Shown: positions 1-8,413 of the stretch, piece by piece
Numbering within the stretch: the first letter of the stretch is position 1
Layout: each line of letters begins with the position of its first letter
Origin: JAYEIA01 sp964472505
Lineage (GTDB): Bacteria > Bacteroidota > Bacteroidia > Bacteroidales > JAADGE01
Length of the DNA stretch: 31,322 nucleotides
Assembly: GCA_964472505.1 (NCBI GenBank)
Contig: CAYYQW010000046.1
Location: 1 to 31,322 of the forward strand
Direction: 5' to 3'
Made by a program: the position numbers and the translations under genes
The notes under the pieces: model-generated
Database searches by the model: none
What the model was told of the DNA's origin: nothing
Seen by the model: only the letters and a program-made list of their open reading frames with translations

Positions 1-39
1 TAATAGTTCGTTATGCTTTTCCATTAGACTGAAAATGAG

Positions 40-124
40 AACTTTGCCAAAGTTTATCTATTTCACTTATAGTGTTGATTATTAGCTTCATTACAGTTTG
101 CAAACTGCAACTTTGCCAAAGTTT
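40..124. repeat. Short palindromic repeats in the left intergenic region
   Basis: The 16-mer AACTTTGCCAAAGTTT occurs at 40-55 and again at 109-124, 69 bp apart. Each copy is an inverted repeat with 7-bp arms (AACTTTG and CAAAGTT) around one base. Between them, at 94-107, lies a different perfect 14-bp palindrome, CAGTTTGCAAACTG. The rest of 1-282 is AT-rich with no supported gene. These could be protein-binding sites, terminator remnants or members of a dispersed repeat; the sequence alone does not decide. A hairpin at 12462-12498 shares the CAACTTTG/CAAAGTTG core. Confidence 0.6.
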
Positions 125-282
125 AACGAACCATTGATATTATAGATATTTATATATTCGTCTAAGAAAAAAATGTTTTCGTGTAATACCGTTCTTTAAT
201 TATTGCTGTTATTTGTATCTTTAAGCCCAAATTAGATCTAAAATCAGTATAAAACTATTTTTCACATTCTAAATTTTTTAAC

Positions 283-969
283 ATGAAAAACTATTTAATA
301 TCCGCGTTTTTATTATTATTTGCATTGAGCAGCCTTAATGCGCAAGAGTGCAGCTCATACATTGTTTCACAAAAGGGTAAAACTGCTGAGTATGCCAATA
401 AAGATAAAAAAGGCAAAATACAGTCTTATCACAGTCAAGAGCTGCTGAAGCATGAAGAAAGTGACGGAATTGTACATTACGAAGTTTTACAAGTTACAAA
501 GGATGACAAGAAGGAAGAGATTAACCGAGATACTTTAATCTTTGAATGCCGCAACGGTACATTTTATGTTGATATGAGCCGATATATTGATGAAAACCAA
601 ACCGAGGCTTATGAAGAATCTCAAATAAGCATTGATTTTGAAGATATTGGTTATCCGGCAAATATGAAACCGGGTATGCAGCTTGAAGACGGATCGGTTA
701 CGCTAACCATTGATATGGGTATGGCAACTATAACTAATGAAACCAAAATTATTAACCGCAAGGTTGAAGCGCGTGAATCGGTAACAACGCCGGCCGGTAC
801 TTTTGATTGTTTAAAAATCTCGCAAGAAGTTGAAAATAAACTGGGATTTGTAACAATAAAAGTTAAAACGGTGAGTTGGATTTCGGAAGGCGTAGGTTCA
901 GTCAAATCAGAGAGTTATGACAAAAAAGACCGCTTAACCGGCACCACGGAATTAGTGAGTTTTAAGTAG
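283..969 (+). CDS. Secreted TapB/DUF3108-like protein of unknown function
   Basis: This 228-residue protein begins with a clear Sec signal peptide (MKNYLISAFLLLFALSSLNA, cleavage before QE), so it is exported to the periplasm or outer envelope. No lipobox cysteine is present at the cleavage site. The mature part looks like one beta-rich domain. The C-terminal half carries the 'TPAGTFDCLKI' pattern followed by 'SWISEGVGSVKSE', which resembles the TapB/DUF3108-like families common in Bacteroidota; that family match is from memory. It stands alone on the plus strand, with its own terminator just downstream and a gene on the opposite strand after that. A possible weak -7 box (TATCTTTA) lies at 216-223. 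No catalytic motif is visible and the biological role is unknown. The start is the ATG at the head of the signal peptide. Confidence 0.75.
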   Translation: MKNYLISAFLLLFALSSLNAQECSSYIVSQKGKTAEYANKDKKGKIQSYHSQELLKHEESDGIVHYEVLQVTKDDKKEEINRDTLIFECRNGTFYVDMSRYIDENQTEAYEESQISIDFEDIGYPANMKPGMQLEDGSVTLTIDMGMATITNETKIINRKVEARESVTTPAGTFDCLKISQEVENKLGFVTIKVKTVSWISEGVGSVKSESYDKKDRLTGTTELVSFK

Positions 970-999
970 TGTGCAAAAACGCTCCCGAACAATAAAATG

Positions 1000-1048
1000 A
1001 ATCGGCTATACCCGGAGAGAATTTTCTTTATGGTATAGCCGATTTTTT
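1000..1048 (+). terminator. Rho-independent terminator after the TapB-like gene
   Basis: A perfect 12-bp stem (AATCGGCTATAC at 1000-1011 with GTATAGCCGATT at 1033-1044, extendable by one C:G pair) encloses a loop of about 19 nt and runs into six T residues at 1043-1048. It lies 31 nt past the stop codon at 969, in the right position to end plus-strand transcription before the converging dnaJ gene. Confidence 0.8.
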
Positions 1049-1070
1049 GAATGTGCTTCTTGTGTTCAGT

Positions 1071-2225
1071 TTAGAACATATCTTTAACCCGGTCGAAAAA
1101 AGAAGATTTTTCTTCCTTTCCGGGCTGTGGTTTAAAGTTTGGAGAGTTAAGCATTTTTTCCATTTCTGCTTTTTCTTCTTTTGAGAGTGTTTGAGGTGTC
1201 CAAACATTCACTTTTACCAATAAATCTCCTTTTCCGTAGCTTCCGTAAGAAGGCAGCCCTTTTCCGCGAAGCCGTAAAATTTTTCCGGATTGGGTGCCTG
1301 GAGCAATTTTTATTTTTACTTTACTTTCAACGGTGGGTATTTCGGCTGATGTACCGAGAACTGCCTCGGGAAAACTGACGTGCAGGCTGTAGAGTAAATC
1401 GTTTTCGTCGCGAATAAGTTCCGGATGTTCTTCTTCCTGAAATACGATAATTAAGTCGCCGTTTATACCGCCGCGTCTGGCTGCGTTGCCTTTACCGCTA
1501 ACTTTCATTTGCATGCCTTCGGCTACTCCGGCGGGCACATTAATGCTTACGATTTCTTCGCCTTTTACAATGCCTTCTCCGTAGCATTTGGTGCATTTGT
1601 CTTTAATGATTTTTCCTTCGCCGCCGCAAGTAGGGCAGGTTGAGGCCGTTTGCATTTGGCCGAGAATGGTATTTTGCACTCTGACAACTTGTCCGCTTCC
1701 TTTACAGGTTTGGCAAGTTGTGTGGCCTGAGCTTGATTCGGCACCGGTTCCGCTGCATGCGTCGCAACTGACATATTTTTTTACCTTAATTTTTTTATCG
1801 GCACCGTTCATGACTTCTTTGAGCGTAAGCTTAACTTTCACTCTGAGGTTACTGCCTTTGTTTACGCGTCTTCTGCCTCGGCTTCCGGCGGAGCCTCCGA
1901 AACCAAATCCGCCAAATCCGTCAAAGATATCACCAAATTGTGAGAATATGTCTTCCATAGACATACCGCCTCCGCTAAAGCCACCACCGCCGGCAGCTCC
2001 GCCTACTCCGGCATGGCCGAAACGGTCGTATTTTTGACGTTTCTCATCATTCGACAATACTTCATAAGCTTCTGCAGCTTCTTTAAATTTATCTTCTGCT
2101 TCTTTATCGTCCGGGTTTTTATCCGGATGATATTTCAGCGCAATTTTACGATATGCTTTTTTAATTTGAGTTTTGTCGGCATCTTTTGGTACGCCTAATA
2201 TTTCGTAATAGTCTCTTTTTGCCAT
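1071..2225 (-). CDS. dnaJ: Chaperone protein DnaJ (Hsp40)
   Basis: DnaJ delivers unfolded proteins to DnaK and stimulates its ATPase in the cytoplasm. The 384-residue protein has the full type I layout. The J domain has the HPD motif at residues 33-35. A Gly/Phe-rich linker spans about 68-115. Four CxxCxGxG zinc motifs start at C154, C171, C197 and C211, and the C-terminal substrate-binding domains follow. Length is normal for the family. It sits 20 bp downstream of grpE on the same strand, so the two are almost certainly co-transcribed; dnaK is not in the window. No CIRCE-type operator is visible upstream of the pair. The start ATG is at 2225 and gives the conserved N-terminus MAKRDYYEILGV. 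Confidence 0.97.
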   Translation of the reverse strand: MAKRDYYEILGVPKDADKTQIKKAYRKIALKYHPDKNPDDKEAEDKFKEAAEAYEVLSNDEKRQKYDRFGHAGVGGAAGGGGFSGGGMSMEDIFSQFGDIFDGFGGFGFGGSAGSRGRRRVNKGSNLRVKVKLTLKEVMNGADKKIKVKKYVSCDACSGTGAESSSGHTTCQTCKGSGQVVRVQNTILGQMQTASTCPTCGGEGKIIKDKCTKCYGEGIVKGEEIVSINVPAGVAEGMQMKVSGKGNAARRGGINGDLIIVFQEEEHPELIRDENDLLYSLHVSFPEAVLGTSAEIPTVESKVKIKIAPGTQSGKILRLRGKGLPSYGSYGKGDLLVKVNVWTPQTLSKEEKAEMEKMLNSPNFKPQPGKEEKSSFFDRVKDMF

Positions 2226-2245
2226 GCTTCTGTTTTAAAATTATT

Positions 2246-2875
2246 TTACTCTCCCACTACTACTTTTGCGTAGCGAATGACTTTGTCGTTTAATTTGTAG
2301 CCTTTCTCAATAACATCAATAACTTTTCCTTTTTGCTTTTTGTCAGGCGCCGGTATTTTAGTGACAGCTTCATGCAAATCGGTATCAAAATCTTTTCCTA
2401 TGGCTTCTATTTCTTTTACGCCACGCGATGCAATGAAATCTTTTAAGTTTTTATGAATTAGGGTAATGCCTTCTTTTACCGAGTCAATATCTGATGTTTC
2501 ATCTATGGATTTTTTGGCTCTGTCCATATTATCCAATATGGGCAGAAAGTTAGACAAAATGTCTTCTCCCGCATTTTTTACCAAATCCATTTTCTCTTTC
2601 AGTGTACGTTTTCTGTAATTATCATATTCGGCAGCGAGGCGTAGATATTTGTCGTTGAGTTTATTATATTTGTCTTCAGAATTTCCTTCCGTTTCGATTT
2701 CACTGTTTTCGCTTTTTTCGCAGTCTGCTTCAGACTTTTCCGCGTTTTCCTCTTCAGCTGCCTGTTGTTCGGCTTTGTCGTCTGTTTGCTCCGTTTTAAC
2801 CGAATCGGGATTGTTATTTTCCTCCGTGTTTTTGTTTTCGGAATCAAATTTTGCTGAATTTTTATTCTCTTTCAT
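2246..2875 (-). CDS. grpE: Nucleotide exchange factor GrpE
   Basis: GrpE releases ADP from DnaK and so resets the chaperone cycle. The 209-residue protein has a long, very acidic, low-complexity N-terminus (about residues 1-68, rich in Glu, Asn, Ser and Lys). A coiled-coil dimerisation helix follows, with the family signature 'RLAAEYDNYRKRT', and then a beta-rich C-terminal domain ('GVKEIEAIGKDFD', 'VIEKGYKLNDKVIRYAKVVV'). It lies just upstream of dnaJ, the usual order in Bacteroidota. The disordered acidic extension is longer than in many GrpE proteins but is typical for this phylum. The ATG at 2875 is the first good start; the 230-bp gap upstream suggests its own promoter, but I could not find a convincing one. 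Confidence 0.95.
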   Translation of the reverse strand: MKENKNSAKFDSENKNTEENNNPDSVKTEQTDDKAEQQAAEEENAEKSEADCEKSENSEIETEGNSEDKYNKLNDKYLRLAAEYDNYRKRTLKEKMDLVKNAGEDILSNFLPILDNMDRAKKSIDETSDIDSVKEGITLIHKNLKDFIASRGVKEIEAIGKDFDTDLHEAVTKIPAPDKKQKGKVIDVIEKGYKLNDKVIRYAKVVVGE

Positions 2876-3079
2876 TCGTGCTGATATTTTTAATTTTACA
2901 ATATGCTTATTTTAATATAGTGTATGTACAAAAGATTTGCCGGTTAGTTAATAGCGACATATTGGCAGAATTGCCTCCGGTTTTTGTTTTTTTTGGCAGT
3001 AATGCCTGCGCTTTGGCGTCAGTATAAGTGTAAAAGCGCTTCGATTTTTTGATTTGCCGGCACAGTGAGATTATTTCCG

Positions 3080-3111
3080 CTCTAACAGAAATTGTGTTAT
3101 GACTGTTAGAG
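3080..3111 (-). terminator. Hairpin overlapping the murA stop codon
   Basis: Nine-base arms CTCTAACAG (3080-3088) and CTGTTAGAG (3103-3111) form a perfect inverted repeat with a 14-nt loop. One arm contains the murA TAA stop (3106-3108). No good T-tract follows on the minus strand, so this is only a possible terminator or an mRNA 3'-end stabilising hairpin. Confidence 0.4.
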
Positions 3112-4413
3112 TCGGTTAATTTTTGCACCGAGGGCATTAAGCCGTTTGTCAATGTTTTGATAACCTCGGTCTATTTGATCAATATTATGAATAGTGCTTG
3201 TGCCTTCAGCCGTCATTGCTGCAATAAGCAGGGCAATACCGGCGCGTATGTCCGGCGAGCTCATTTCGGCAGCTCTCAGTCTGATTTTTTTATTATGCCC
3301 GATAACACTTGCACGGTGAGGATCACAGAGAATTATGGAAGCGCCCATATCAATTAGTTTATCTACAAAGAATAAACGGCTTTCAAACATTTTTTGATGA
3401 ATCAAAACACTGCCTTCTGCCTGTGTTGCCGTTACAAGCATAACACTGAGCAAGTCCGGTGTAAGTCCCGGCCAGGGTGCGTCGGCAATGGTCATTATAG
3501 AGCCGTCGATATAGGATTGAATTTGATAGTGGCTTTGCTCCGGGATAAAAATATCATCGTTTCTTTTCTCTACTTGTATGCCGAGCCTGCGAAAAGCCTC
3601 CGGAATAATGCCGAGATTTTCATAATTGACATTTTTAATGGTAATTTCAGATTCGGTCATGGCGGCCAAGCCTATAAAACTGCCTACTTCAATCATATCA
3701 GCTTGTACGGTGTGTGTGGTTCCGCCTAAGCTTTGTACGCCTTCTATGGTAAGCAGATTCGAGCCTATGCCGCGAATGTTGGCTCCCATACGGCTCAACA
3801 TTTTAGAAAGCTGCTGAAGGTAAGGTTCGCATGCGGCATTATATATAGTGGTTTCGCCTTTAGCTAAAACGGCAGCCATCAGAATATTGGCAGTTCCGGT
3901 AACCGATGCTTCATCAAGCAGCATATAAGCGCCTTTTAATTTGTCCGGAGCTTCTACCGTGAAGCAGGATGTTTTTTTATTGTATGTGAATTTTGCGCCC
4001 AGTTTTTCGAATCCAAAAAAGTGAGTATCCAGCCTGCGTCTTCCGATTTTGTCGCCTCCGGGAGCCGGTAAAAATGCTTTTCCGTAGCGTGCCAAAAGCG
4101 GCCCCAAAATCATAACCGATCCGCGCAAACGCGTAGCTTGCTCTCTGAATTCTTCGGTTCTTATGTATTCCGTATCTACATTTTTGGCGCAGAAGGTGTA
4201 ATCGCCTGTTTTGTTTTTTGTAACCTCTACTTTTAATTTTCGTAAAAGCTCAATGAGGTTATTTACATCCTTTATATCCGGTATGTTGTGTATCCGAACT
4301 TTTTCCGGTGTAAGCAATACGGCACAAAGTATTTGTAATACTTCATTTTTTGCACCTTGGGGAATTATCTCTCCTTTTAATTTGTATCCGCCGGTAACTT
4401 CAAAAGCGCTCAT
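3106..4413 (-). CDS. murA: UDP-N-acetylglucosamine 1-carboxyvinyltransferase (MurA), Asp-type active site
   Basis: MurA transfers enolpyruvate from PEP to UDP-GlcNAc, the first committed step of peptidoglycan synthesis, in the cytoplasm. The 435-residue protein keeps the EPSP-synthase-like fold signatures: K22-N23 near the N-terminus ('GAKNEVLQIL'), the active-site loop 'PGGDKIGRRRLDTH', and 'EVGSFIGLAA' in the second domain. In Escherichia coli MurA the loop residue equivalent to D121 is Cys115, the residue that fosfomycin alkylates. Here it is Asp, as in Mycobacterium and Chlamydia and, from memory, other Bacteroidota. Activity should be retained and fosfomycin should not bind covalently. 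The gene starts 5 bp after the DUF4290 stop, so the two are one transcription unit. Its stop lies inside a small hairpin. Confidence 0.96.
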   Translation of the reverse strand: MSAFEVTGGYKLKGEIIPQGAKNEVLQILCAVLLTPEKVRIHNIPDIKDVNNLIELLRKLKVEVTKNKTGDYTFCAKNVDTEYIRTEEFREQATRLRGSVMILGPLLARYGKAFLPAPGGDKIGRRRLDTHFFGFEKLGAKFTYNKKTSCFTVEAPDKLKGAYMLLDEASVTGTANILMAAVLAKGETTIYNAACEPYLQQLSKMLSRMGANIRGIGSNLLTIEGVQSLGGTTHTVQADMIEVGSFIGLAAMTESEITIKNVNYENLGIIPEAFRRLGIQVEKRNDDIFIPEQSHYQIQSYIDGSIMTIADAPWPGLTPDLLSVMLVTATQAEGSVLIHQKMFESRLFFVDKLIDMGASIILCDPHRASVIGHNKKIRLRAAEMSSPDIRAGIALLIAAMTAEGTSTIHNIDQIDRGYQNIDKRLNALGAKINRL

Positions 4414-4418
4414 GATTA

Positions 4419-5030
4419 TTAATTATTTTTTCGTCTTTTCTTTTTCTTCTTTTTTTTCTTTTGAAAATTCCCGGTTGGTAAATTTTCTTTACTGCTTAGT
4501 ACAATGCCTTCCGGAATTTGTACTTTATTTTTTGTCAGTGTGGCTATATCTCTGAAAATATCTTCATCCGAAACGTTTTGTCGGTCGTTCCAAATTAAAT
4601 ACAGTTTTTTCATGTGGTTGGCAACCAGAGCTATAAGGATGTCTTTTTTCTCTCCGTCTTCCATTTCGGCAGCGTGCCCTAAGAGTTTTTCAACGGTACC
4701 TCCGTAGTGTTTATATTTAATTTTGTTGGATTGATAAGGTACTTGGTTTGGGTTGGGTATAATTTTTTCTTTGGAAGGCTTATAACCGTCCGGGTAATCT
4801 ATTTCGAGTTTAAAGTCCGACATTAAATATATGTGGTCTCGTAATTTCTTTTTATAATCTTTTACATCTTTTGACCCGGGGTTAAGTTGTTCAATTGTTG
4901 AAATGATACGCTCAACATATTTTTCTCGCTTTTCCGCTTCCGGGATTTCGGTGAGCATTTCAACCATACGCTGAATATTACGGCCATACTCAGGCATCTT
5001 TAATTTATTTCTTGATGTATTATAATCCAT
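4419..5030 (-). CDS. DUF4290 protein with polylysine tail
   Basis: A 203-residue protein of the DUF4290 family, found in Bacteroidota next to murA (from memory). It is predicted soluble and largely helical, with no signal peptide or membrane segment. Recognisable conserved stretches are 'LKMPEYGRNIQRMV' near the N-terminus, 'YPDGYKP', 'VPYQSNKIKYKHYGG' in the middle, and 'LANHMKKLYLIWN'-like text (here VANHMKKLYLIWN). The C-terminus is strongly basic: eight lysines in a row followed by RRKNN, suggesting contact with nucleic acid, anionic lipid or ribosome. It is the first gene of the pair with murA (5-bp gap), so its product may act with cell-wall synthesis, but no function is known to me. 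The ATG at 5030 begins MDYNTSRNKL. Confidence 0.85.
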   Translation of the reverse strand: MDYNTSRNKLKMPEYGRNIQRMVEMLTEIPEAEKREKYVERIISTIEQLNPGSKDVKDYKKKLRDHIYLMSDFKLEIDYPDGYKPSKEKIIPNPNQVPYQSNKIKYKHYGGTVEKLLGHAAEMEDGEKKDILIALVANHMKKLYLIWNDRQNVSDEDIFRDIATLTKNKVQIPEGIVLSSKENLPTGNFQKKKKKKKKRRKNN

Positions 5031-5113
5031 TTCTTAAATATTTGTCGCTGTTAAAACTAAACTTTTTTCTGCTAAGCTTTTTTAGTAAGCTCATTGTCTG
5101 TAAGTATAGTTTG

Positions 5114-5121
5114 CAAATTTA
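5114..5121 (-). promoter_or_regulatory. Possible -7 element for DUF4290-murA
   Basis: On the minus strand this reads TAAATTTG, a full match to the Bacteroidota -7 consensus TAnnTTTG. No TTTG is seen at the usual -33 spacing (only TTTT), so support is partial. It would give a leader of about 75 nt. Confidence 0.3.
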
Positions 5122-5172
5122 GTAAAAAATATTGACGGTAAAAAGATTTATTGTCAGGCCGAAACAAACAAA

Positions 5173-5207
5173 AAAAAACTGTTTCCGGTTTACGGAAACA
5201 GTTTTTT
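5173..5207 (-). terminator. Terminator after the TPR protein gene
   Basis: A 15-bp stem, whose core is CTGTTTCCG (5179-5187) with CGGAAACAG (5193-5201) flanked by A:T pairs, closes a 5-nt loop. On the minus strand it is followed by a run of T (the A-run at 5170-5178). It lies 21 nt past the stop of the gene ending at 5228. Confidence 0.85.
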
Positions 5208-5227
5208 GATTCTGTTTTATGAGTAGA

Positions 5228-7039
5228 TTATTTTATAAATCGAGCAGTTGTGCTGCGCTGTATCCAGCAGTTAATGGTAACGCTGTCTCCGGGTTTTATG
5301 CTGTACATAAAAGCATCTTCTTTTCTTGGGAATTTGCTGCTGTAGGCATTAATAAGTTGGTTGGCTTCATCGCTTAAGGACGGATCAACTGATTTAGCTT
5401 TCAGCATCATATCCGATGCTAACCAATATACTTGAGATTGCTCAAAGGTATTTTCGCCGCATGTTCCGGCACTTTTTACATATAATTTACCGATTAGGAT
5501 ATAGGCTTTACCCATATTGGGGTTTAAGTTAAGCGCATTTTGTGCTAAATTTCTGGACTTGCTCAGTTGATTTTGGGCACTTGCAATAACGGCTGCATCG
5601 TAGTAGTAGTCAGCTTTTTTTGTAGAATCGGTTGCTAAGTCGCTGGCTTCTTGATAATATTTGGCTGCTTCCGAGTAATTGGGTTTCTCTTTTTTTAGAT
5701 AGAATTGGCCAAGGTTGTATGCGGCTTCGCTCGATGGTTCCAATTGGTATAATTGCACCGTTGCTTTTTCGTAAAACTCTGATTGAAGGCAGTTTGCCTT
5801 ATCTTCGCCTCTGCGGTTTTGCATGATATCAATAGTTTTTTTAAGCCATTCGATATCGTTTTTGTTGTCGTCGAATTTTTTGTCAAAGGCCGGAACCAGT
5901 ACATCGCATTTTGCATAAGCACCGTTTGTGAACTTATCGGTTATATTGCCGGCTACCTTTTCGGCACTTTCAATCACACGCAAGTATTTGTCTTGTTGTT
6001 TTTGATTATAAAGTTTGGTTAATTTTTCAATGTAGTTATCCGCAACATCCTGCACCAATGTGTAGTCTTCCACAACGGTTTCTGCTTCGTGAAGCTCTCT
6101 TTCGTACATTTCATCCGAAGCAAAAAAGAAATATTGCAGATGCGCCAATGACGGATAATCTTTCTGCATTTTCACGGATTTTTTTAAGAAATTATATGCG
6201 TCTTCCAGACGTTCTTTTTTCTGGTATTTATAAACTGTAACGCCTTTTTTGCCAATTAAATAGCCTTCGCCGTATTGTTTGCTGTCATCGCCGTAATACT
6301 CTATGCGTTGGTCAAATACTTGAAGAAGTGTATCTACCCATTGGTCACGTACCTCGAGAATGGCTTCTATGCTGTTCAACTTTTCGTTGGCCTTTTCAAT
6401 CTCCTCATTGTATTTCTTAACGTCGGTTTCTTTTAGGGGCTCGGCTTCTTCGATAATTGTTTTTGCCTCAATTTGAGTTTCTTTTGCTTTTTTGAGGGTG
6501 CTCTCTATTTTTTCTTCCAGCATCTCTTCACCCCAGATATATATATTTTTTGATGAAATCGGATAATAGGTATAGAGCATTTTCCAAGGCAAATAAGCAT
6601 TTTTATAATCTTTGGCATCCATTAAAGTTTTTAATATGGAGCTTTGTTCAATACATTCTACACTGTCGGCGCCGTATCTGGTTTTGTCGGCCATATACGA
6701 TTTAAGACTCATTAGTTTTGAGCTGACTATGCTGTCTAAATCATCGATGGTTTCTGATCTTTCAAGGCTTCGCAGATCTTTATATCCAAAGACGGTCATG
6801 TTTTCTTCCGTAGCACCGCCGTGTTTGTATGTGTCAATTTCTTTACTTGTTTTTTTTAGTTTTTGGAATTGGAAGCGATATTTGGCAGTTTCTTCTTTAC
6901 TGAGCTCCTGATCGCCTTGCAGGCTGTTTGCCGTTAAACTCGGAAATTCCGTTTTGAACAATTCTTTTGCTTCTTGGCTGAAAGTGAGCTGACTGCTTAA
7001 AATCAGAACAATGACAAATAGTGTTTTTAAATTTTTCAT
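5228..7039 (-). CDS. Exported TPR-repeat protein of the coaX cluster
   Basis: A 603-residue exported protein. Its N-terminus is a Sec signal peptide ending near LTFSQ, with no lipobox, so the mature protein is probably periplasmic. A charged, coiled-coil-like stretch covers roughly residues 165-225. Tetratricopeptide repeats are plain in the C-terminal part: 'AAYNLGQFYLKKEKPNYSEA' and 'ALNLNPNMGKAYILIGKLY'. Such repeats usually serve as protein-binding scaffolds. I chose the ATG at 7039 over a TTG 15 nt upstream, because the ATG begins a normal signal peptide. It follows the outer-membrane protein gene after a 105-bp gap and ends at a strong terminator, so it may be the last gene of the coaX operon. 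Function unknown; a role in outer-membrane assembly or transport is inference from context. Confidence 0.8.
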   Translation of the reverse strand: MKNLKTLFVIVLILSSQLTFSQEAKELFKTEFPSLTANSLQGDQELSKEETAKYRFQFQKLKKTSKEIDTYKHGGATEENMTVFGYKDLRSLERSETIDDLDSIVSSKLMSLKSYMADKTRYGADSVECIEQSSILKTLMDAKDYKNAYLPWKMLYTYYPISSKNIYIWGEEMLEEKIESTLKKAKETQIEAKTIIEEAEPLKETDVKKYNEEIEKANEKLNSIEAILEVRDQWVDTLLQVFDQRIEYYGDDSKQYGEGYLIGKKGVTVYKYQKKERLEDAYNFLKKSVKMQKDYPSLAHLQYFFFASDEMYERELHEAETVVEDYTLVQDVADNYIEKLTKLYNQKQQDKYLRVIESAEKVAGNITDKFTNGAYAKCDVLVPAFDKKFDDNKNDIEWLKKTIDIMQNRRGEDKANCLQSEFYEKATVQLYQLEPSSEAAYNLGQFYLKKEKPNYSEAAKYYQEASDLATDSTKKADYYYDAAVIASAQNQLSKSRNLAQNALNLNPNMGKAYILIGKLYVKSAGTCGENTFEQSQVYWLASDMMLKAKSVDPSLSDEANQLINAYSSKFPRKEDAFMYSIKPGDSVTINCWIQRSTTARFIK

Positions 7040-7144
7040 GATGTTTTTTTTCAAATGACTTTTTTAATAAACAATGTTTTTAAAAGTTTTATTCTTATCT
7101 GAACCGTAAAAAAAATAAATTTTTTATAAAAAGGCTTAATATTT

Positions 7145-8413
7145 TTAATCAAATTTTCTTTGAATAAACCAAATGTCTGACATATTGAGACTTACATTTA
7201 ATCCGTAATAGCTTTCTTGGATAAGATTTTTACTGATGTTCCCTTTTTGTCCGATTTCAAAACCCAGATTAATCATTGTGCGTGATTTTCCGGCCGGGAG
7301 CCCAATACCAAATGTCAAAGCATAAGCATTAAGCGGATTGCCGTTTACTAAAATGTATTCGTTGGTATAATAGCCGCCGATTCGGTATCGCATGGCTTGC
7401 AGATAATTTTCGGGTGTTAGCGAGGGTGCGTATTCTATTCCTCCCGACACCTTATAGCTGTCTGTAAGTTCCGAAACCGGCCGTTCTTCTACGGTAATTC
7501 CTTCCCACATTTTGCTTGAGTAATCAGCAGCAAACAGCCATTTTTTTGTTTGATATGAAATACCTACGGCATAAGCTTGCGGCAATTGTGCATTGAGTCC
7601 AAAAAGTGTATCCTGAACAATTGTATCGGTTACATTTGTGTATTGATTTGTCGATATCGTTTTGGTAAATTGAGTTCTTCGGCTTTTTAAATTACTTGTG
7701 TGGTTGTATGTAGCTCCTATCGTTATTCTTTGCGATTCACTAATGTTGTGCTTATATTGAAGCCCGTAGGTCATGTATAGTCCGCTCATGTTCAGGTTGT
7801 TGGTGTTTAGCAAAAAGCCTGAGTGAAAATCATCCGTTACGGCAGACTCAATTCGGGCTCCGAGCACACCAAAAATGTAACTGAAATCAATCCCGGCTGA
7901 AAAGCCTTCATAATTAAAGGCTGTTGCGAGATATATTTTATTTAAACCGCCCTCTCCGTAATAATTGGTTGATGTTCCGTAACTTTGATCCTCAAAAAAG
8001 ATACTGTCTTGGGTTTTTATTTTATAACCGATACTGCTGTAAGGCATTATCCCGAATCCTGCCGACCAGTGTTCAGCTATATTGAATGCTGCATTTAAGC
8101 CCGTAAAACCGTTATCGTATTTTGTGGCATTTGTGATTCCGTTATCGTAGGTAACTTGTCTGGCTTTGAGTCCGGCATTGAATAAAAACGTTTGTCGGGG
8201 AATGACTCCGTATCCGGCCGGGTTTTGGGTATTGATTTCATCCGAGAGGCTCAGGCCAACGGATGTACCGCCAAAACTTTGTGCAGTTCCGGTACTCAGG
8301 TCTTCTATTACTCCGTAGCCAAAAGCCGAAAAAGGAGATCCTGTAATGTTTTGCGCCGATACAGAAGCGCTTAAAAAAAACAATATTAAAATGACTCTAA
8401 TTTTTTTGAACAT
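7145..8413 (-). CDS. Outer-membrane beta-barrel protein ('SPYSRFG' type)
   Basis: A 422-residue protein with a signal peptide (MFKKIRVILILFFLSASVSA). Its mature N-terminus, 'ITGSPFSAFGYGVIEDL', then 'FGGTSVGLS' and 'NTQNPAGYG', matches a Bacteroidota barrel family that typically begins SPYSRFGIGDL and resembles OmpP1/FadL-like porins. Alternating aromatic/hydrophobic strands run to the C-terminus, which ends in an aromatic-containing strand (DIWFIQRKFD) as outer-membrane barrels often do. Its start overlaps the end of coaX by 17 bp, so translation of the two genes is probably coupled. The substrate or role is not known. The overall barrel call is firm; a specific transport function is not. 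Confidence 0.8.
   Translation of the reverse strand: MFKKIRVILILFFLSASVSAQNITGSPFSAFGYGVIEDLSTGTAQSFGGTSVGLSLSDEINTQNPAGYGVIPRQTFLFNAGLKARQVTYDNGITNATKYDNGFTGLNAAFNIAEHWSAGFGIMPYSSIGYKIKTQDSIFFEDQSYGTSTNYYGEGGLNKIYLATAFNYEGFSAGIDFSYIFGVLGARIESAVTDDFHSGFLLNTNNLNMSGLYMTYGLQYKHNISESQRITIGATYNHTSNLKSRRTQFTKTISTNQYTNVTDTIVQDTLFGLNAQLPQAYAVGISYQTKKWLFAADYSSKMWEGITVEERPVSELTDSYKVSGGIEYAPSLTPENYLQAMRYRIGGYYTNEYILVNGNPLNAYALTFGIGLPAGKSRTMINLGFEIGQKGNISKNLIQESYYGLNVSLNMSDIWFIQRKFD

Noticed and set aside
1588..2037. 149-residue plus-strand frame inside dnaJ
   Set aside because: It lies wholly opposite a strongly supported dnaJ; its proline-rich text is the mirror of Gly-rich codons.
2876..3105. CIRCE/HrcA operator upstream of grpE-dnaJ
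   Set aside because: No TTAGCACTC-N9-GAGTGCTAA or close match is present in the gap.
2907..3152. 81-residue minus-strand frame between murA and grpE
   Set aside because: Overlaps the end of murA, has no domain or start context, and the codon pattern does not resemble its neighbours.
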